Part shown: positions 27,201 to 37,400 of the stretch, in pieces
How the letters are laid out: each line of letters starts with the position of its first letter
Numbering within the stretch: the stretch's first letter is position 1
Source of the DNA: Promerops cafer
Taxonomy: Eukaryota; Chordata; Aves; Passeriformes; Nectariniidae
Assembly: GCA_013398275.1 (NCBI GenBank)
Contig: VZSE01005944.1
Location: forward strand, 434,001 to 498,000
Direction: 5' to 3'
DNA: 64,000 nucleotides
Program-made: the position numbers and the translations under genes
The notes under the pieces: generated by a model
The model's database searches: none
Told to the model about the DNA's origin: nothing
Seen by the model: the letters and a program-made list of their open reading frames with translations, nothing else

Positions 27201-30200
27201 TAGTAACTATTGAGTTACAGCAACAAAATACTATTTTTTAGTGCAAAGTTTTTTAGTAGTGCTAAATGAAAATTAGAAGACAACATTCTCCAGCTTCAAC
27301 TGTAAATTATTTTGACATCCAAATTTGGTTTTTAAGATCAAGTTTGAATCAAAAATACTAATCCCCACCCTGTGTTCATGTGTTTGCTAATGGCGTTAAA
27401 TATATTTACTTTAAGCTTAGTTTTTTTGGCAATTAATAGCATGTTCTGTTGATGAGCATGTGAAGTGACTTCAGATATTCACATCTATACAAATGGATAA
27501 GGTTAACATTCATTCTCAAAGGCTGCCAGGTGACACTTTTTTTTTAGGAAGTGAGAATGTTTCTCATCTCTACTGGATGTTTCAGATCTGATATAATTTT
27601 CTAATATGGACACGAATGTTTGGATGCTTCCAAAGAGTATATGTTAAATAGTGTCTGGTAGTAAAAGTTACCTGGGCTATAGTAACAGTGGAAACTTGAG
27701 GAAGGATTGAAGTTTGTGACCTTTGATTTCAGGCCCAGGACAAATGTCTGTGAATTAAGTTTTGGTTTTGTTAAGTGGTTATCTGAAGTTCTGAGGCACT
27801 GGACTGGTGAATGTTTGTTGTATGTTTTGTGTGTATATGAGGGAGACCCCTGAGGCCTGAGGAGCTGAGCACACAATTGCAGTCTAGAAAGAGTGAGCAA
27901 AGTGTAAAAGGTTCTGGCACATGGACGGAGTGGGTGGGTAGGGTTTGTTTTATTTCATGCTTTTTAGCTTTTTTTTTTTCCTTATTCTCTACCTTTTTGA
28001 GCTGCAATGTCACCTTTGGGGGGTAGGCATGGTTCTAGTCCATCGCAGTTGCTGCTTTTCCCATAGTTTGCGTCAAGCAGCGGTTTTGGGTGGCATCAAC
28101 AGTACCAGACAAGAAAGTGTCATTTGTGCTATAGTTCATGGATGTTTGCATTCAGATCATAATGGTGCATGATGGCCTTTGTGTTGTGTTCTGTAAATTT
28201 AACTGGACATGGCACGCTGTTTTTCTCTGCAGTTAAGAGTAATAAGGGAAGATTTGTGTTTAGTGTGTATAATACATATAAATAGACATGTGTTTGTCAA
28301 TGTTTGTGTAGATACACATGCAAGTAGATTTACATAAATTGTGTCTTTCTTAAGAGTTCTGGTGTAATCATTTGGGGAAGAATTTAGTTATTTTATACTT
28401 ACAGTGCATGTTATTGTCTGATACTCCATCTGAAACAACAAAAAATATTGCTGCATATTTTCTGTATAGGTAAGTGAAATTGAAAGAGGCTAAGCCTTTT
28501 GTTTATAGATATGTTAGTCTAAGAAATGTGAATCTAAGCTTCTAGTTATATGATTGCCAAGAGACTTGTCACTAGCTGCAGCTAGGTCTGTTGCCTCTAA
28601 AATGGGTATTTTAAACTCCACTTGCTAATTTGATATTAACGTGGAAACGTACAGGGTTGCATGCTTCTTTTCACGCTTTCATTCTGTGTTCTCTTTACAA
28701 ACCTCTTTTTCTTTTCTGTTAGTTTGCTCTTACTTCAGTTCAGTGGGTTTTTTTCTTTTGCTTTCTCTTTACTTGATGACCCTATGGAGCATTTACTATT
28801 AAAGCATTTGGGCTACTCTAGTCTATCTGTACTGATTAATTTTTTCTTTTTTTTTTTTTTTTGTGTCCAGTCCTTCCTGTGTGGCTGAGATCCATCATCA
28901 ACATAACAGCTAGCAGCTGCCAATTGTGGAATTTGGGGTCAGTTGTTTCATTGCAATGCTTGCTATTTATGAATTAGTGAATAATAAAACATGCTCAAAT
29001 CTAGTGCAGTCTGCAGCATCACTTACCTGCTTCCTGCAGTTTGACACTTGCTAATAATTCTCTTCATAAAACAAACTCTATATAATCAGTGTCATTCTTT
29101 CCTGGGATGGTAATGTATATGTAAACTCTATCATCATTTTAGTTAAACTGCCTGAATTTTATGAGTTTGGATTGTTTTCCTTCAACAAGAATGAAATTTT
29201 CAGTACTTCCAATGTATGATTTTTTTGTTTCTGAAAACTGTTTTAATTCAACTTTGACAACTTCTTCCCTTTTCCTCCTTGTTTTGTGCAATTTACAGTA
29301 GCTTGTGTTTATGGGACTATACTCTGGCAGGTGCTCAAGCATGCTTTTACTGTGAAAATGCTGCCTCTTTTTGTTGCTTACACTTTTTAAAAAATTAGGA
29401 TTTTGATGAAAAGAAGCCTAGAGAAGAATACATGTTTTGCACATCTTAAAATTAGAGTAAATTTCTTACTTGGTAGCCTTTAAACAGCTCACTGATTTGT
29501 AGCAGGGCCTTGCTGTATGTTGTGACTTCTCGTCTGTGTACGTGCCTGTGTGGTTTATCCCCAGCTGTGGCTTTTAAACAAATATTATAAGCTTATCAGT
29601 GTAAAACTGAGCATAATTTTCTCAGTAGACAAAGAGAATGTGTTTGTGTCCTGCCTATACTGATAGGAGTTAAACTACTAAAGAGAAAGAGAAATACATT
29701 GGGCTTGAAATCTTGTAAAGTTGATATGAAAACTGAAGAGCATGGAACCTTGGAAGTTTTGAAAAGCAATGCACAACATGATGGGGAGTTCGTAGATGAT
29801 GGAAAGAGACTGATATCTTGAGATTATTGTGAGCTGGATATCCTGATAGAGGTGTATGGACTGCAGCTGGTTGTTTTAGGAAACTGTCAGAGCCAGAAGG
29901 GAGCATAAAAAGTTAAATTTAACAAAACAAAAAAGTTAGTGCTGAAAAGGCCTGGGATAAGAAACAAGGTTAGGGAAAAAGGACAGTTTGAGTCTGTCTT
30001 ATGACATAGTTAAGTAAAGAGTAAAAGAGATGGACAGTGCACATTTGGGATATAGAGCAGCTGAGATAGCAGGGCTGTAAGAGAATTTGATCTTTGGAAG
30101 AAGAAACAGAATGGTACAAGTATTCTAAAATCTGTTTGTGCCAGTACCTAAAATGGTACCTGTGTTTTCTGCATCTTGCCATCCTTTTGTCAGCAGCTAG

Positions 30201-30841
30201 TGGCATCCACTGACACATTATGTAAGCACAGTCCATTGCCTCTCAGTTTACAAGTAAAAGAGCTTTCAGTTCTTTAGCTCAGGTTTTATGTGTCAGCTAC
30301 TAAAAGCTTAATGTAAACATTATTATAAGTACCCATAGTAAAGCATTGATCTAATCCACATTACAAAGAATGCTGAAGTAAAAAAAAAATAGAATTGGTT
30401 ACCTAGTTTTCACTGAACACTTTGTAAGAATAAAATTTTCCCATCCAATTATAAAGAGGATACAATTGCTTTAATAACTTGACATATTTAATAAGACTGT
30501 ATGATCAATGAACAAAACTGGGGTTTTTTTTAGTAACAGAATGCTGAATTCATTCTAAGATTCCATGCTTGTAAATAAAGGAAGGTATTTCCTGCCACTG
30601 TGAGCTTCATGACCTAGGTGCATAATAAAAATCTGTTTTTCCTTTTGAACCAAGTCTGTCCAGCTGATGCAATAGTAGACTGTAACTATTCATTGAAGCA
30701 TTATTAATGCAGTAAATGGGACACACTTCAGAACAGAAGAAACAAAGCATTTTTCCCTCTCTTTAGGAATTGAGGTCGCATTCTGTGAGAAGAAATGTTC
30801 TGCATCATTCATCTGTGAGTCTGAAACCTCAGTATGCATGA
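12164..30841 (+). CDS. BOLL: Boule-like RNA-binding protein, spliced from ten coding exons
   Basis: Joined coding exons are 12164-12292, 15214-15305, 17476-17530, 18759-18837, 21319-21485, 22005-22076, 22756-22803, 23872-23997, 25472-25546 and 30767-30841. Phases match at every junction and give about 305 residues (human about 283). BOLL is a cytoplasmic RRM protein of the DAZ family that binds mRNA 3'UTRs and promotes translation needed for meiosis in germ cells. One RRM spans roughly residues 33-113, with RNP2 VFVGGI at 35-40 and RNP1 KGYGFVTF at 73-80. The remainder is low in charge and rich in Pro, Gln, Tyr and Ser, including the DAZ-like segment AGTMYLTT...GYPY. The start ATG at 12164 gives MQTES, like the mammalian MQTDS start; the reading frame is also open upstream to the acceptor, so an alternative start in an upstream exon is possible. 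Oddities are a 13-residue tandem duplication at 121-146 and a C-terminus unlike mammals. Confidence 0.93.
12293..15213 (+). other. BOLL: BOLL intron 1 of the coding region
   Basis: About 2.9 kb of AT-rich intron between RNP2 and the middle of the RRM. I see no further exon, RNA gene or clear repeat in it. Confidence 0.8.
15214..15305 (+). CDS. BOLL: BOLL coding exon 2: central RRM
   Basis: Residues 44-73 plus two bases of the Gly-74 codon: TNENDLKKFF... ending AGVSK. The acceptor ACCAG follows a C/T-rich tract. The donor needed to keep frame is GG|GTTGGT, a weak 5' splice site; the nearby GTATAG at 15310 would break the frame. Confidence 0.92.
15306..17475 (+). other. BOLL: BOLL intron 2 of the coding region
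   Basis: About 2.2 kb, AT-rich. It splits the RNP1 motif inside its first Gly codon. No other feature seen. Confidence 0.8.
17476..17530 (+). CDS. BOLL: BOLL coding exon 3: RNP1
   Basis: The first base completes Gly-74, followed by YGFVTFETQEEAQKILQD (residues 75-92). It carries the aromatic core of RNP1. Acceptor TTTAG and donor GTAAGT are both good. Phase 0 at the end. Confidence 0.93.
18622..20172 (+). repeat. Diverged direct repeat pair around BOLL coding exon 4
   Basis: 18622-18679 and 20117-20172 are about 86% identical by eye (48 of 56 aligned bases plus a 2-base gap), sharing CCAGACACAT, CTGGTTTCA and TGCTCAATGTATCT. Weaker likeness seems to extend about 100 bases upstream of each. 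One copy lies just before coding exon 4 and the other in the next intron. They may be two copies of an old interspersed repeat or a local duplication; I cannot name the family. Confidence 0.6.
18759..18837 (+). CDS. BOLL: BOLL coding exon 4: end of the RRM
   Basis: Residues 93-118, AKKLNYKDKKLNIGPAIRKQ followed by a short linker, plus one base of Arg-119. NIGPAIRKQ is the strongly conserved DAZ-family segment closing the RRM. Acceptor TTCTAG, donor GTATGT. Confidence 0.93.
18838..21318 (+). other. BOLL: BOLL intron 4 of the coding region
   Basis: About 2.5 kb. It contains the second member of the direct repeat pair (20117-20172). Open frames such as 19585-19932 show no family resemblance and are taken as chance. 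Confidence 0.75.
21319..21485 (+). CDS. BOLL: BOLL coding exon 5: DAZ-like segment with tandem duplication
   Basis: Residues 120-174. It holds two consecutive 13-residue units, AVTPQAGTMYATT and AVSPEAGTMYLTT, then GYPYVYHNGVAYFHT, which matches the mammalian protein where only one AGTMY unit is present. Acceptor TTCTAG, donor GTAAGG, phase 0 at the end. The region corresponds to the part of DAZ proteins used for partner binding (family knowledge). Confidence 0.93.
21324..21401 (+). repeat. BOLL: 39-bp in-frame tandem duplication within BOLL
   Basis: Copies 21324-21362 and 21363-21401 agree at 32 of 39 bases. The shared 15-base core GCTGGTACAATGTAT is identical in both. The length is an exact multiple of three and the encoded units are AVTPQAGTMYATT and AVSPEAGTMYLTT. 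Confidence 0.9.
22005..22076 (+). CDS. BOLL: BOLL coding exon 6
   Basis: 24 residues (175-198), SRSVSSSPVMVAPPVYQSPT then YHYQ, matching the mammalian SRSV..SPVMVA segment. Acceptor TTGAAG, donor GTATCT, both ends phase 0. Confidence 0.9.
22756..22803 (+). CDS. BOLL: BOLL coding exon 7 (48 bp)
   Basis: 16 residues (199-214), APTQCLSSQWQWSVPQ. The QWQWSVPQ block is the same as in mammals. Acceptor TTCTAG, donor GTAAAT, symmetric phase 0, so skipping it would keep frame. Confidence 0.9.
23872..23997 (+). CDS. BOLL: BOLL coding exon 8
   Basis: 42 residues (215-256): Pro/Ser-rich start, then LYLQPSEVFYQP and a GGC..PPLLME block that aligns to mammalian BOLL. Acceptor TTTCAG, donor GTATTT, symmetric phase 0. 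Confidence 0.92.
23998..25471 (+). other. BOLL: BOLL intron 8 of the coding region
   Basis: About 1.5 kb of AT-rich intron with no other feature seen. Confidence 0.75.
25472..25546 (+). CDS. BOLL: BOLL coding exon 9
   Basis: 25 residues (257-281), LYSDHGVQTLHHQPYVQSHI then AMPAA. YSDHGVQ and the final MPA match mammals. Acceptor ACCAG, donor GTGAGT. Reading through the donor would add only VSIKSR before a stop, a possible short alternative end. Confidence 0.9.
25547..30766 (+). other. BOLL: BOLL last intron (5.2 kb)
   Basis: The largest intron in the gene. It contains a CTCF-like motif at 26391-26408, a somewhat GC-richer block at about 26760-27010, a 16-base T run at 28847-28862 directly before an acceptor-like CAG (28870), and an AATAAA at 28983-28988. 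I found no counterpart of the mammalian C-terminal exon (VMQPEP...WSIHY) here. Confidence 0.65.
26391..26408 (+). promoter_or_regulatory. CTCF-like motif, weaker
   Basis: TCCAGCAGAGGGGGCTGT resembles the CTCF core but has a G where the consensus has C at core position 12. It is on the + strand, so it is divergent to the site at 147-166. Motif match only. Confidence 0.35.
30767..30841 (+). CDS. BOLL: Probable BOLL terminal coding exon
   Basis: A strong acceptor (TTTTTCCCTCTCTTTAG) is followed in the required phase 0 by 24 residues, ELRSHSVRRNVLHHSSVSLK then PQYA, and TGA at 30839. It is basic and differs from the mammalian BOLL ending. It loosely recalls the basic, His/Arg-rich tail of DAZL. 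Position, splice signal, phase and a downstream AATAAA support it, but another acceptor at about 31002 (TTCCTTGCAG) is possible. Confidence 0.6.
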   Translation, partial: ELRSHSVRRNVLHHSSVSLKPQYA

Positions 30842-31492
30842 AGTCATCAGTTTCATCCTAGGAAAGGTTACAGAATGGAAGATAAAATTTTACACTACCT
30901 TCTACGGATGCTGTAAAACACTGGGTTTTTTAGCCATGTATTTTACTAAAGTACCTATCACAGAGAGGCTATGTTCTTCCTGACTTCTGACATTTCCTTG
31001 CAGGTTCCCCAGTTAAAATACCACTACTTTTTGTCAAATAATAACATGAAATTTTGTGGTTTAGTCAGGTAAAACCACATGAAATAATAATTTTATCCCT
31101 GCACTTCCTTTCTTAATAGAAACCCTGTCACAGGACAAAAGAGTGATTTCTGAAACACAGCCTGCTGTATGTATTCCAGTTACTAACCCAGATTGAAAGC
31201 CAGCATGCTTCTACTAAAGGGATAATGTTACCGTTAATTTCTGGGTTGCATAAACTTTAAAGATAGATTAGTTACAAAGTTGAAGCCATTTTGTGACATA
31301 CAGCATTTTTGTACTGTGGATAAAATCTGGTTTTTTAAATCTATGTGAGTTGCATTTCCATTCCAAAACAATTTGTCTAGCTTAATTTTTCTTGCTATCA
31401 GTGTTCTCTACTTTTATAAGGTGTTTTACTTGTGTGTCATTTTAGTGGTTGCAGTAATAACTTTTTAAAATAAAATTTGGACCCCTAGTTTC
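30842..31492 (+). other. BOLL: Probable BOLL 3'UTR
   Basis: AT-rich sequence following the proposed stop, closing just after an AATAAA hexamer at 31469-31474. The end is placed about 18 bases past the hexamer by rule of thumb. Confidence 0.45.
31469..31474 (+). terminator. BOLL: Candidate BOLL polyadenylation signal
   Basis: Canonical AATAAA about 630 bases past the proposed stop codon, followed by GT/T-rich sequence downstream. Confidence 0.45.
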
Positions 31493-34400
31493 ATAATGAT
31501 TTGTTCTCATTCTAATATTTTTCTTGCATATGCATTTGGTCTTATAGTATGTTTTTAGCTATAGAAAAAGGTATGAATTGACTACTTGAATTAGAAAAAA
31601 CATTTGAAATTTCTCTTTGCTTCTTTGGCATCTTCTGTTGTATGAAAATAAGGAACTCCCTGGAAGTGTCACAAATTGAGATTAAATAGGTTTTTTTCCT
31701 TGATTTCAGGAAAATAATTTTGGTTTTTGGTCGTGGTGGGTTGGTTGGTTGGTTTTTGTTTTTGTGTCTCCCCTCACCTCCTAGGGCTCCTTCTATTCAT
31801 TACAGAAGTCAGATTCCCCAAAGGTTGAAAATACAGCCTCTGTATTTACAGGAGTGCAAGGTATGGCTTATTGCTTCTGTAGCACTGAAGTCTTTATTTT
31901 TTGTATGTAAAATATCCTTGATCTGTTCAATTTCATTTGAATTGTAGTAATTTGGGGGTTTTCTTTTTGTGTGAATTTGTTTTGTTGGTACTTTTTTCCT
32001 TTTAATCATTTAGAGATCTTACCAAACGGACATTGTAGTCAGTGAATAATCCATGTATGATATGTAAATCTCTTTAAAGGTTATTCTGGTGTTCAGTAGT
32101 GCTTTATGGTGTTGTCCAGGAAGAGAGTTGGAGTCCAGTTCTGGTTTTATGCTGTTTTGAAATTTTTAGGAAAGGAGATGCCATGTACTAGGTCTTGGTT
32201 GCGAGTTTCCTCAAGTGACTTTGCACCTTCTGCTAGGCAGAAAAATCTATACAAATATAATTTTAATAGGTTATCTTTTAAACAATTTATTGCTGTAGAA
32301 GCTGTAGTGGATTGTTTTACCACTAAGTATCAAAAGAAGTACACAATTTTTTGGAGACATGTAGAGCTCAGCCTATTTTTGAAGGGGAAAGTATTCATCT
32401 GTTTTAGGTTCTCATGTTTCTGAGCAAGTCTGTACCACTAAACACATCTGTCCAGTTCTGTTTAATTTTCACATTTTAGAACTCATCAGTAGAAATATAT
32501 CACAAGAATCTTGGCCCATCAAAGCCATAGTTCTTTTTCATGGAAAAATTTTTACATAGTAAATATTTTTTAATGAAGTTTTGTCTCTGAAGGTACCAAA
32601 GAAAGGTTGTCTTCTGGTAGAACCTTACTTCTTGTGTCAGGAAACACAAATCTGACCCAGGATTGTGGAGATTTATTTCCAAGCCCTTATTTTTGGAATC
32701 TGCACTTTGTTTACCAAATGCGACTTGCCTGTTTTTAATAGTGGTTCAGAGATTCAAGAAGTAAAATTTACAGTGAGTACTAACTTAAAAGAAGAGTGCT
32801 TAGAGGGAAGTCTCTTGAACTAATTGCTTGGAAGTGTACAAATACGGTGCAGTCACGTGTCATCAGATCGTGGCTCTATTCCAGACACTCACAAAATATA
32901 GTTTATTTTCTTTTAATTGGTGCAGATTGTTGATAATGAGTTGATCCCATGGCCTTTGCTTCAGAGATCACTCACTCTCTTTTTACTTGCAGGTGAACTT
33001 GATTGTAAGGATACTCAGTGTCAGGCACTTAACTATCCCTGCAGTGTTCCCCTGTGGGGTGTGTAACATCAGTCTGGAGGGAGGTAGTTAGGATTGTGTC
33101 TGCAAGTCTTAAAGCTTTGTTTTGATTTGAGAGACCAAGAAGAAACCAAGTAGCTCTGAATATTGGTTTTCCTCCAGGAACTGGCAGTCACTGTTGAAAT
33201 ACTGAGGCCTTTTCATTTATATTATAGCTCATCTTTCTTCAAAATGCTTGCCAAGAGTGATGGCATGACATCAGACAGCAGTAACTGAACCAGCCTTTCA
33301 GGAGTTGAATCTCTCTGTAGGCACCATTGAGATGTAATTGACTTACCTTTGTGAATTAAATTGACTTACCTAGTTGAATTAAATATGTGCTGGGGAAGAG
33401 CTACATTTCCTTAGTGCCTACAGTTGTGCTATTTTGAAGTTCTAGCATTCATGACTTCTTGTTCCTTTACACTGCACAGTCCTGTTCTGCTAGTTCAGCT
33501 TTCCAGAATGTGGGGATTCCCATGCTTTAAACAGAAGTAATTTAGGTAACTGTAGATCTTCAGATGAGGATTTTGGGGGTTGGAGAAAGGGTCATGTTCT
33601 CTTTGGCCTTCTGCAGTTTCCCACTCATAATTGTGAGGCTCCACACTCAAGCTAGGAGGGAATGTATCCCCATGTGCCCTGTGGGCATGCAGTATCTGAT
33701 AGCAAATCACCTTTATGCATTGGCTGACACATTCCTATATTAGCAAACTAATTTAATTTTCTGGCTTCTACCCCTTAGAATTTAGGAGAACTGGTTGGTA
33801 TCTTCTGTTTTCTACTGAGCTAGCTGTTATAGTATTTCTAGCAACTGCTGTCTGCTTAATGTTACATTTCCATTGCTGAAGGTTAGTTCTAGCATTCTCT
33901 ATATGATTAACACTGCATAAAAACCTTGGACAGGCAGAAAGTTACTGAAGTTGTCTCTCATGTATTTTTGTATATCTGGTTGGCTATTTTTTTTTTGGTA
34001 AAATGTAGAATTTTCTAGTTCATTAGCATTCTTGGTTCCTGCTTCAGATCTTATGCATCAGTAGTCCATTTGTTGTCCCTGAAAAATTGTTTACAGTTTT
34101 CATTTTAAATTGGCAATTCTTTATAATCTGAAACTGATTTTCCAAAATAGCTAATAAGTCATTGAGTAAACTGCATTCCAATAGTAACTAGCAGAACACA
34201 TGGCTCTCTTGAAATGTTTTTCTCTGTTTAACATAGTTATAAAACGTGTAAAGTTGTATGGGTGCAAAATACTTTTTTATTTTTTTGTAAAATAGGTTTG
34301 TGCCTTTGTAATGTTGAAGTACTACAATACGTTGAGTTCACCTGCTGTCAAAACTTCCTAAGTTTCCTATTGAAATTAAAAATACTCAGCTTAAGTCCTT

Positions 34401-37400
34401 ATTTTAAGGATCCAGAATACAGTGCCGTGTGTGCAGTCCTGCACACTAATCCTTATATAGCTGTTATACAGAAAATCTAGATCGAAACCATCCAGTTTCC
34501 TTCTAGAATCTATGGGTTTAGTTGGTGGCTAACTTACGGCTGTAGTGTTTGATACTGTCTTGGAGATACAGATGATACACTTGCTACTGCCTTGAGGAGT
34601 GAGACACTGTGGATGCACAGAGAGAAAAGATTAATAAATTTACAGATCTCATTTTAGAGAACTGTTAACAATTTTAGAAATTAAAAGCTCTTTCTATTGA
34701 AACTGCTTGTAATACAGCAATAATAAACCAGCTTCTGTAGTTTTGGATTTCTAGTAGAGTTCTGAGTTGGTACCTCCAAGTTTAATTCCAACTGGTCTAT
34801 ATTTACTGTTTGGATTGTAACTTTTGTTTATTGTAGTATCAGAGTTTTAGTATGAGTTTAGAAAAACATGAAAAAATGAAATTAAACTTTGATCATTAAA
34901 CTATGTTTTAATGACTGCAAAAGCAAACTATTGTTGTCATCTCTGTTCATTATTTTTAGAACATTTAAGTTAAAACATAAAGCAGAAAAGCTGGCTTTTC
35001 TGCTCAGGTTAGCATGTTTAACAAGATTGTTCCTGTCACATTCACAAAACTCTTCCTTGAAAGGAAGAACATTTAGGCTGAAGAAAAAAATCAAATTTCC
35101 AAACCTCAGAGCCTTCAGAATGGAACCCTGCTACTTTGTTAGTATCTTTTAAATTGAGTCATTCTAGAGAAAAAAAGAAAGAAATGTTAAGAGTTTTAGT
35201 TAAAGTAATTGCTCTTGGGAATGGGGTTGTGAAAAATATTTGATAATTGAGTTGCAGAATTCTTCTGATGGAAGCTTTTTCCTTTTTCTGTCATTATTGT
35301 CTCTCAAGCAAAAACTTTACATTTGCTTTAAGTCATAAAAAAAAGTAAGGAAGCCTGAAAAAAAGGTTCAAAGAGGAACTGAAGTTCAAAAATGTTCCAA
35401 TTTGAGGTTTTTAATATTTAGGGGGTTTAAAATGTGTTGGTTTTGAGTCCTCAAACTAGCTGTTGAACTACCCTCAGGTTCTGAAGAAATCTGACTAATT
35501 TGTCTTGTGTTTGTAGTTTGTTGTCTTGTATCTTATTAATGTCGGTGTCGTCTGTTTACATTTTGTCAGTGATGACTGATCTATAGCCAGTAATAATGCT
35601 GATTTCTTTAGGGTTTTTTTTCCCATATATCCGTTGTAAGCATGCAAACCTTCCAGCCCGAAGAGGAAATGTGCTTGGTTCAAATATTTTGCGTTTCGAC
35701 CTTGTCAGAGGGAGTTATCCCTTTTATTTTTCATTGAGTCAGTTTTGGCCCTAGTGAAATCTTTATTAATAATAATACTTTAGGTAATTGGTAGAGGTTT
35801 AAGGTATTTGCGTTTCTGCTGCTCACTACATCACCCTTGAGAATAGGATTGGATCTTTACTGGTGGTACATCTGTGAGAAGGTTATTCACTCAAAATTTT
35901 TCACTGATGAGCTTATCTGTAACAAATTCACTGATACAAGCTGCCCAGACTAAGGGTTGTGTGCCAGTGGTGGCCTAACAGCCTGGAAGATGGGAGATGT
36001 TCTCCTCTTGCTATCTTCATCCAGTTCTAAATCATGGAGTTGAGCAGGAGTTGTGTCATGGTTGTGATAACACCTTAAATTCTATAGCCGTTTCACAAAG
36101 TCTGTGATTTATATTTTGAAATACAAAATTATAGTACTGCTGCTTTTGCTTATTTTTGAAATTGATGTAGCATTAAAGCAATATATATTCCTGTTGCTTT
36201 TAACTCACTAGCCAGTGTCCTAACCAGAAAGAGGCAGGGTTGTCTCATCCATTTGGTATGGATGCTGGTATAGCTGACTCAACTGCAGATTCAGTAATTT
36301 AGGATCTTCCTTGAGTTTTGGTTTAGATACTGTTCATACAGACAAGGAACATCTTTTGTGTATCTGCAGTGTTTTCATAATTTTCCTTAAACTTCATTGT
36401 TTTAGTCAAGAGGAAACTCTGATGATCAGGTACCATCTCCCAGTCTCGATCTTCTAAGGTAATGGGGGAGGAAACAGTTAAACTGCATTATTAAATGACT
36501 TATGCAGATCCTACTGGGTTTTGGAGAAGTAAATAGTTTATTCCTGTAAATAGGCTTTGTGTTCAGGTGGGTTTGTCACAGATGTTCCAAACCTCACAAG
36601 GGTTGTCTTTACAATTCTAGCAAGAGATTTCATCAAAAAGGAATGCCAGTACCATTTGTTTGGCACCAAGGCTGTAGACAGAGCCTGTCCTGGCTGTCAT
36701 ATTGATTGCAGCTTAGCACAGAGTCAGGAACAGGGGACATCTATTTCTAAACTGCCGTTTCAAGCATGGGGTGGTGTACTTTTGTTCAATAAGCCTAGCA
36801 ATGTAACAAGAAAAACAAAAATGCCTCCTACACAAAAGTTTTCAAACCTCCCCCAGACAAGAGGGAACAAAGCAGATCATGAGCAAGGGGATGAACAGCC
36901 CTGAGGTGTGGGTAGACAGCAAGGTTTGTTTGTCTTACAGTCTGGTCAAAGCTGCTGTGCAGAACTGCTGCTGCTGCTTCTCATCCTGTGTTGCCAACGG
37001 GCAGTCAGTAATCCAGCATGGGACACACTTCCCTATTGATGTGCTACTCTGGCTGTCTTTGTATCATTTTTCCATTTAATCAGAATAAAAACTGTTCGGG
37101 GATCCTGAAAGCCTTCCATAGAGGCAGAATTCCTTTGGACTCATTGGTGCTTTGTCTGGCTGTCTTTGCCTTCTTTAAAGTCTAAAAATTATATCAAGCT
37201 TCAATGAAGGAGTCATATGCCCTTTCAGAGGGGATGTTGTAAATACAACATGCTGGTGAGTCAGTGTATTTTTAGGGATTTGCTCTTCTCTGATACCCGT
37301 TCCCAGAGCCTTTGCATTTTGGGTCACTGGAAGTAGATTGTTTTGTAGTTTGTATCCACTTTGCAACAGGAAATTACAGCTCTTGAATCTTAAGAATCTT

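Noticed and set aside
30998..31078. Alternative acceptor TTCCTTGCAG giving VPQLKYHY... as the BOLL last exon
   Set aside because: Open for about 25 codons in phase, but the upstream acceptor at 30766 has a better pyrimidine tract and comes first. It lies within the proposed 3'UTR and is retained only as an alternative.
35921..36000. Weak likeness to a CR1 retrotransposon (AGCTGCCCAGAC...GGTTGTG)
   Set aside because: Too short and too diverged to call by eye, and no CR1-type terminal octamer repeat is nearby.
36557..36904. 115-codon + strand frame in the intergenic region
   Set aside because: No domain or family resemblance, no splice-signal or codon pattern, and not a fragment of MARS2. Taken as chance.
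37081..37110. Stretch reading IKTV, like part of the mammalian BOLL C-terminus
   Set aside because: Only four residues agree, the phase does not fit coding exon 9, and it lies 6 kb beyond the likely polyadenylation signal.
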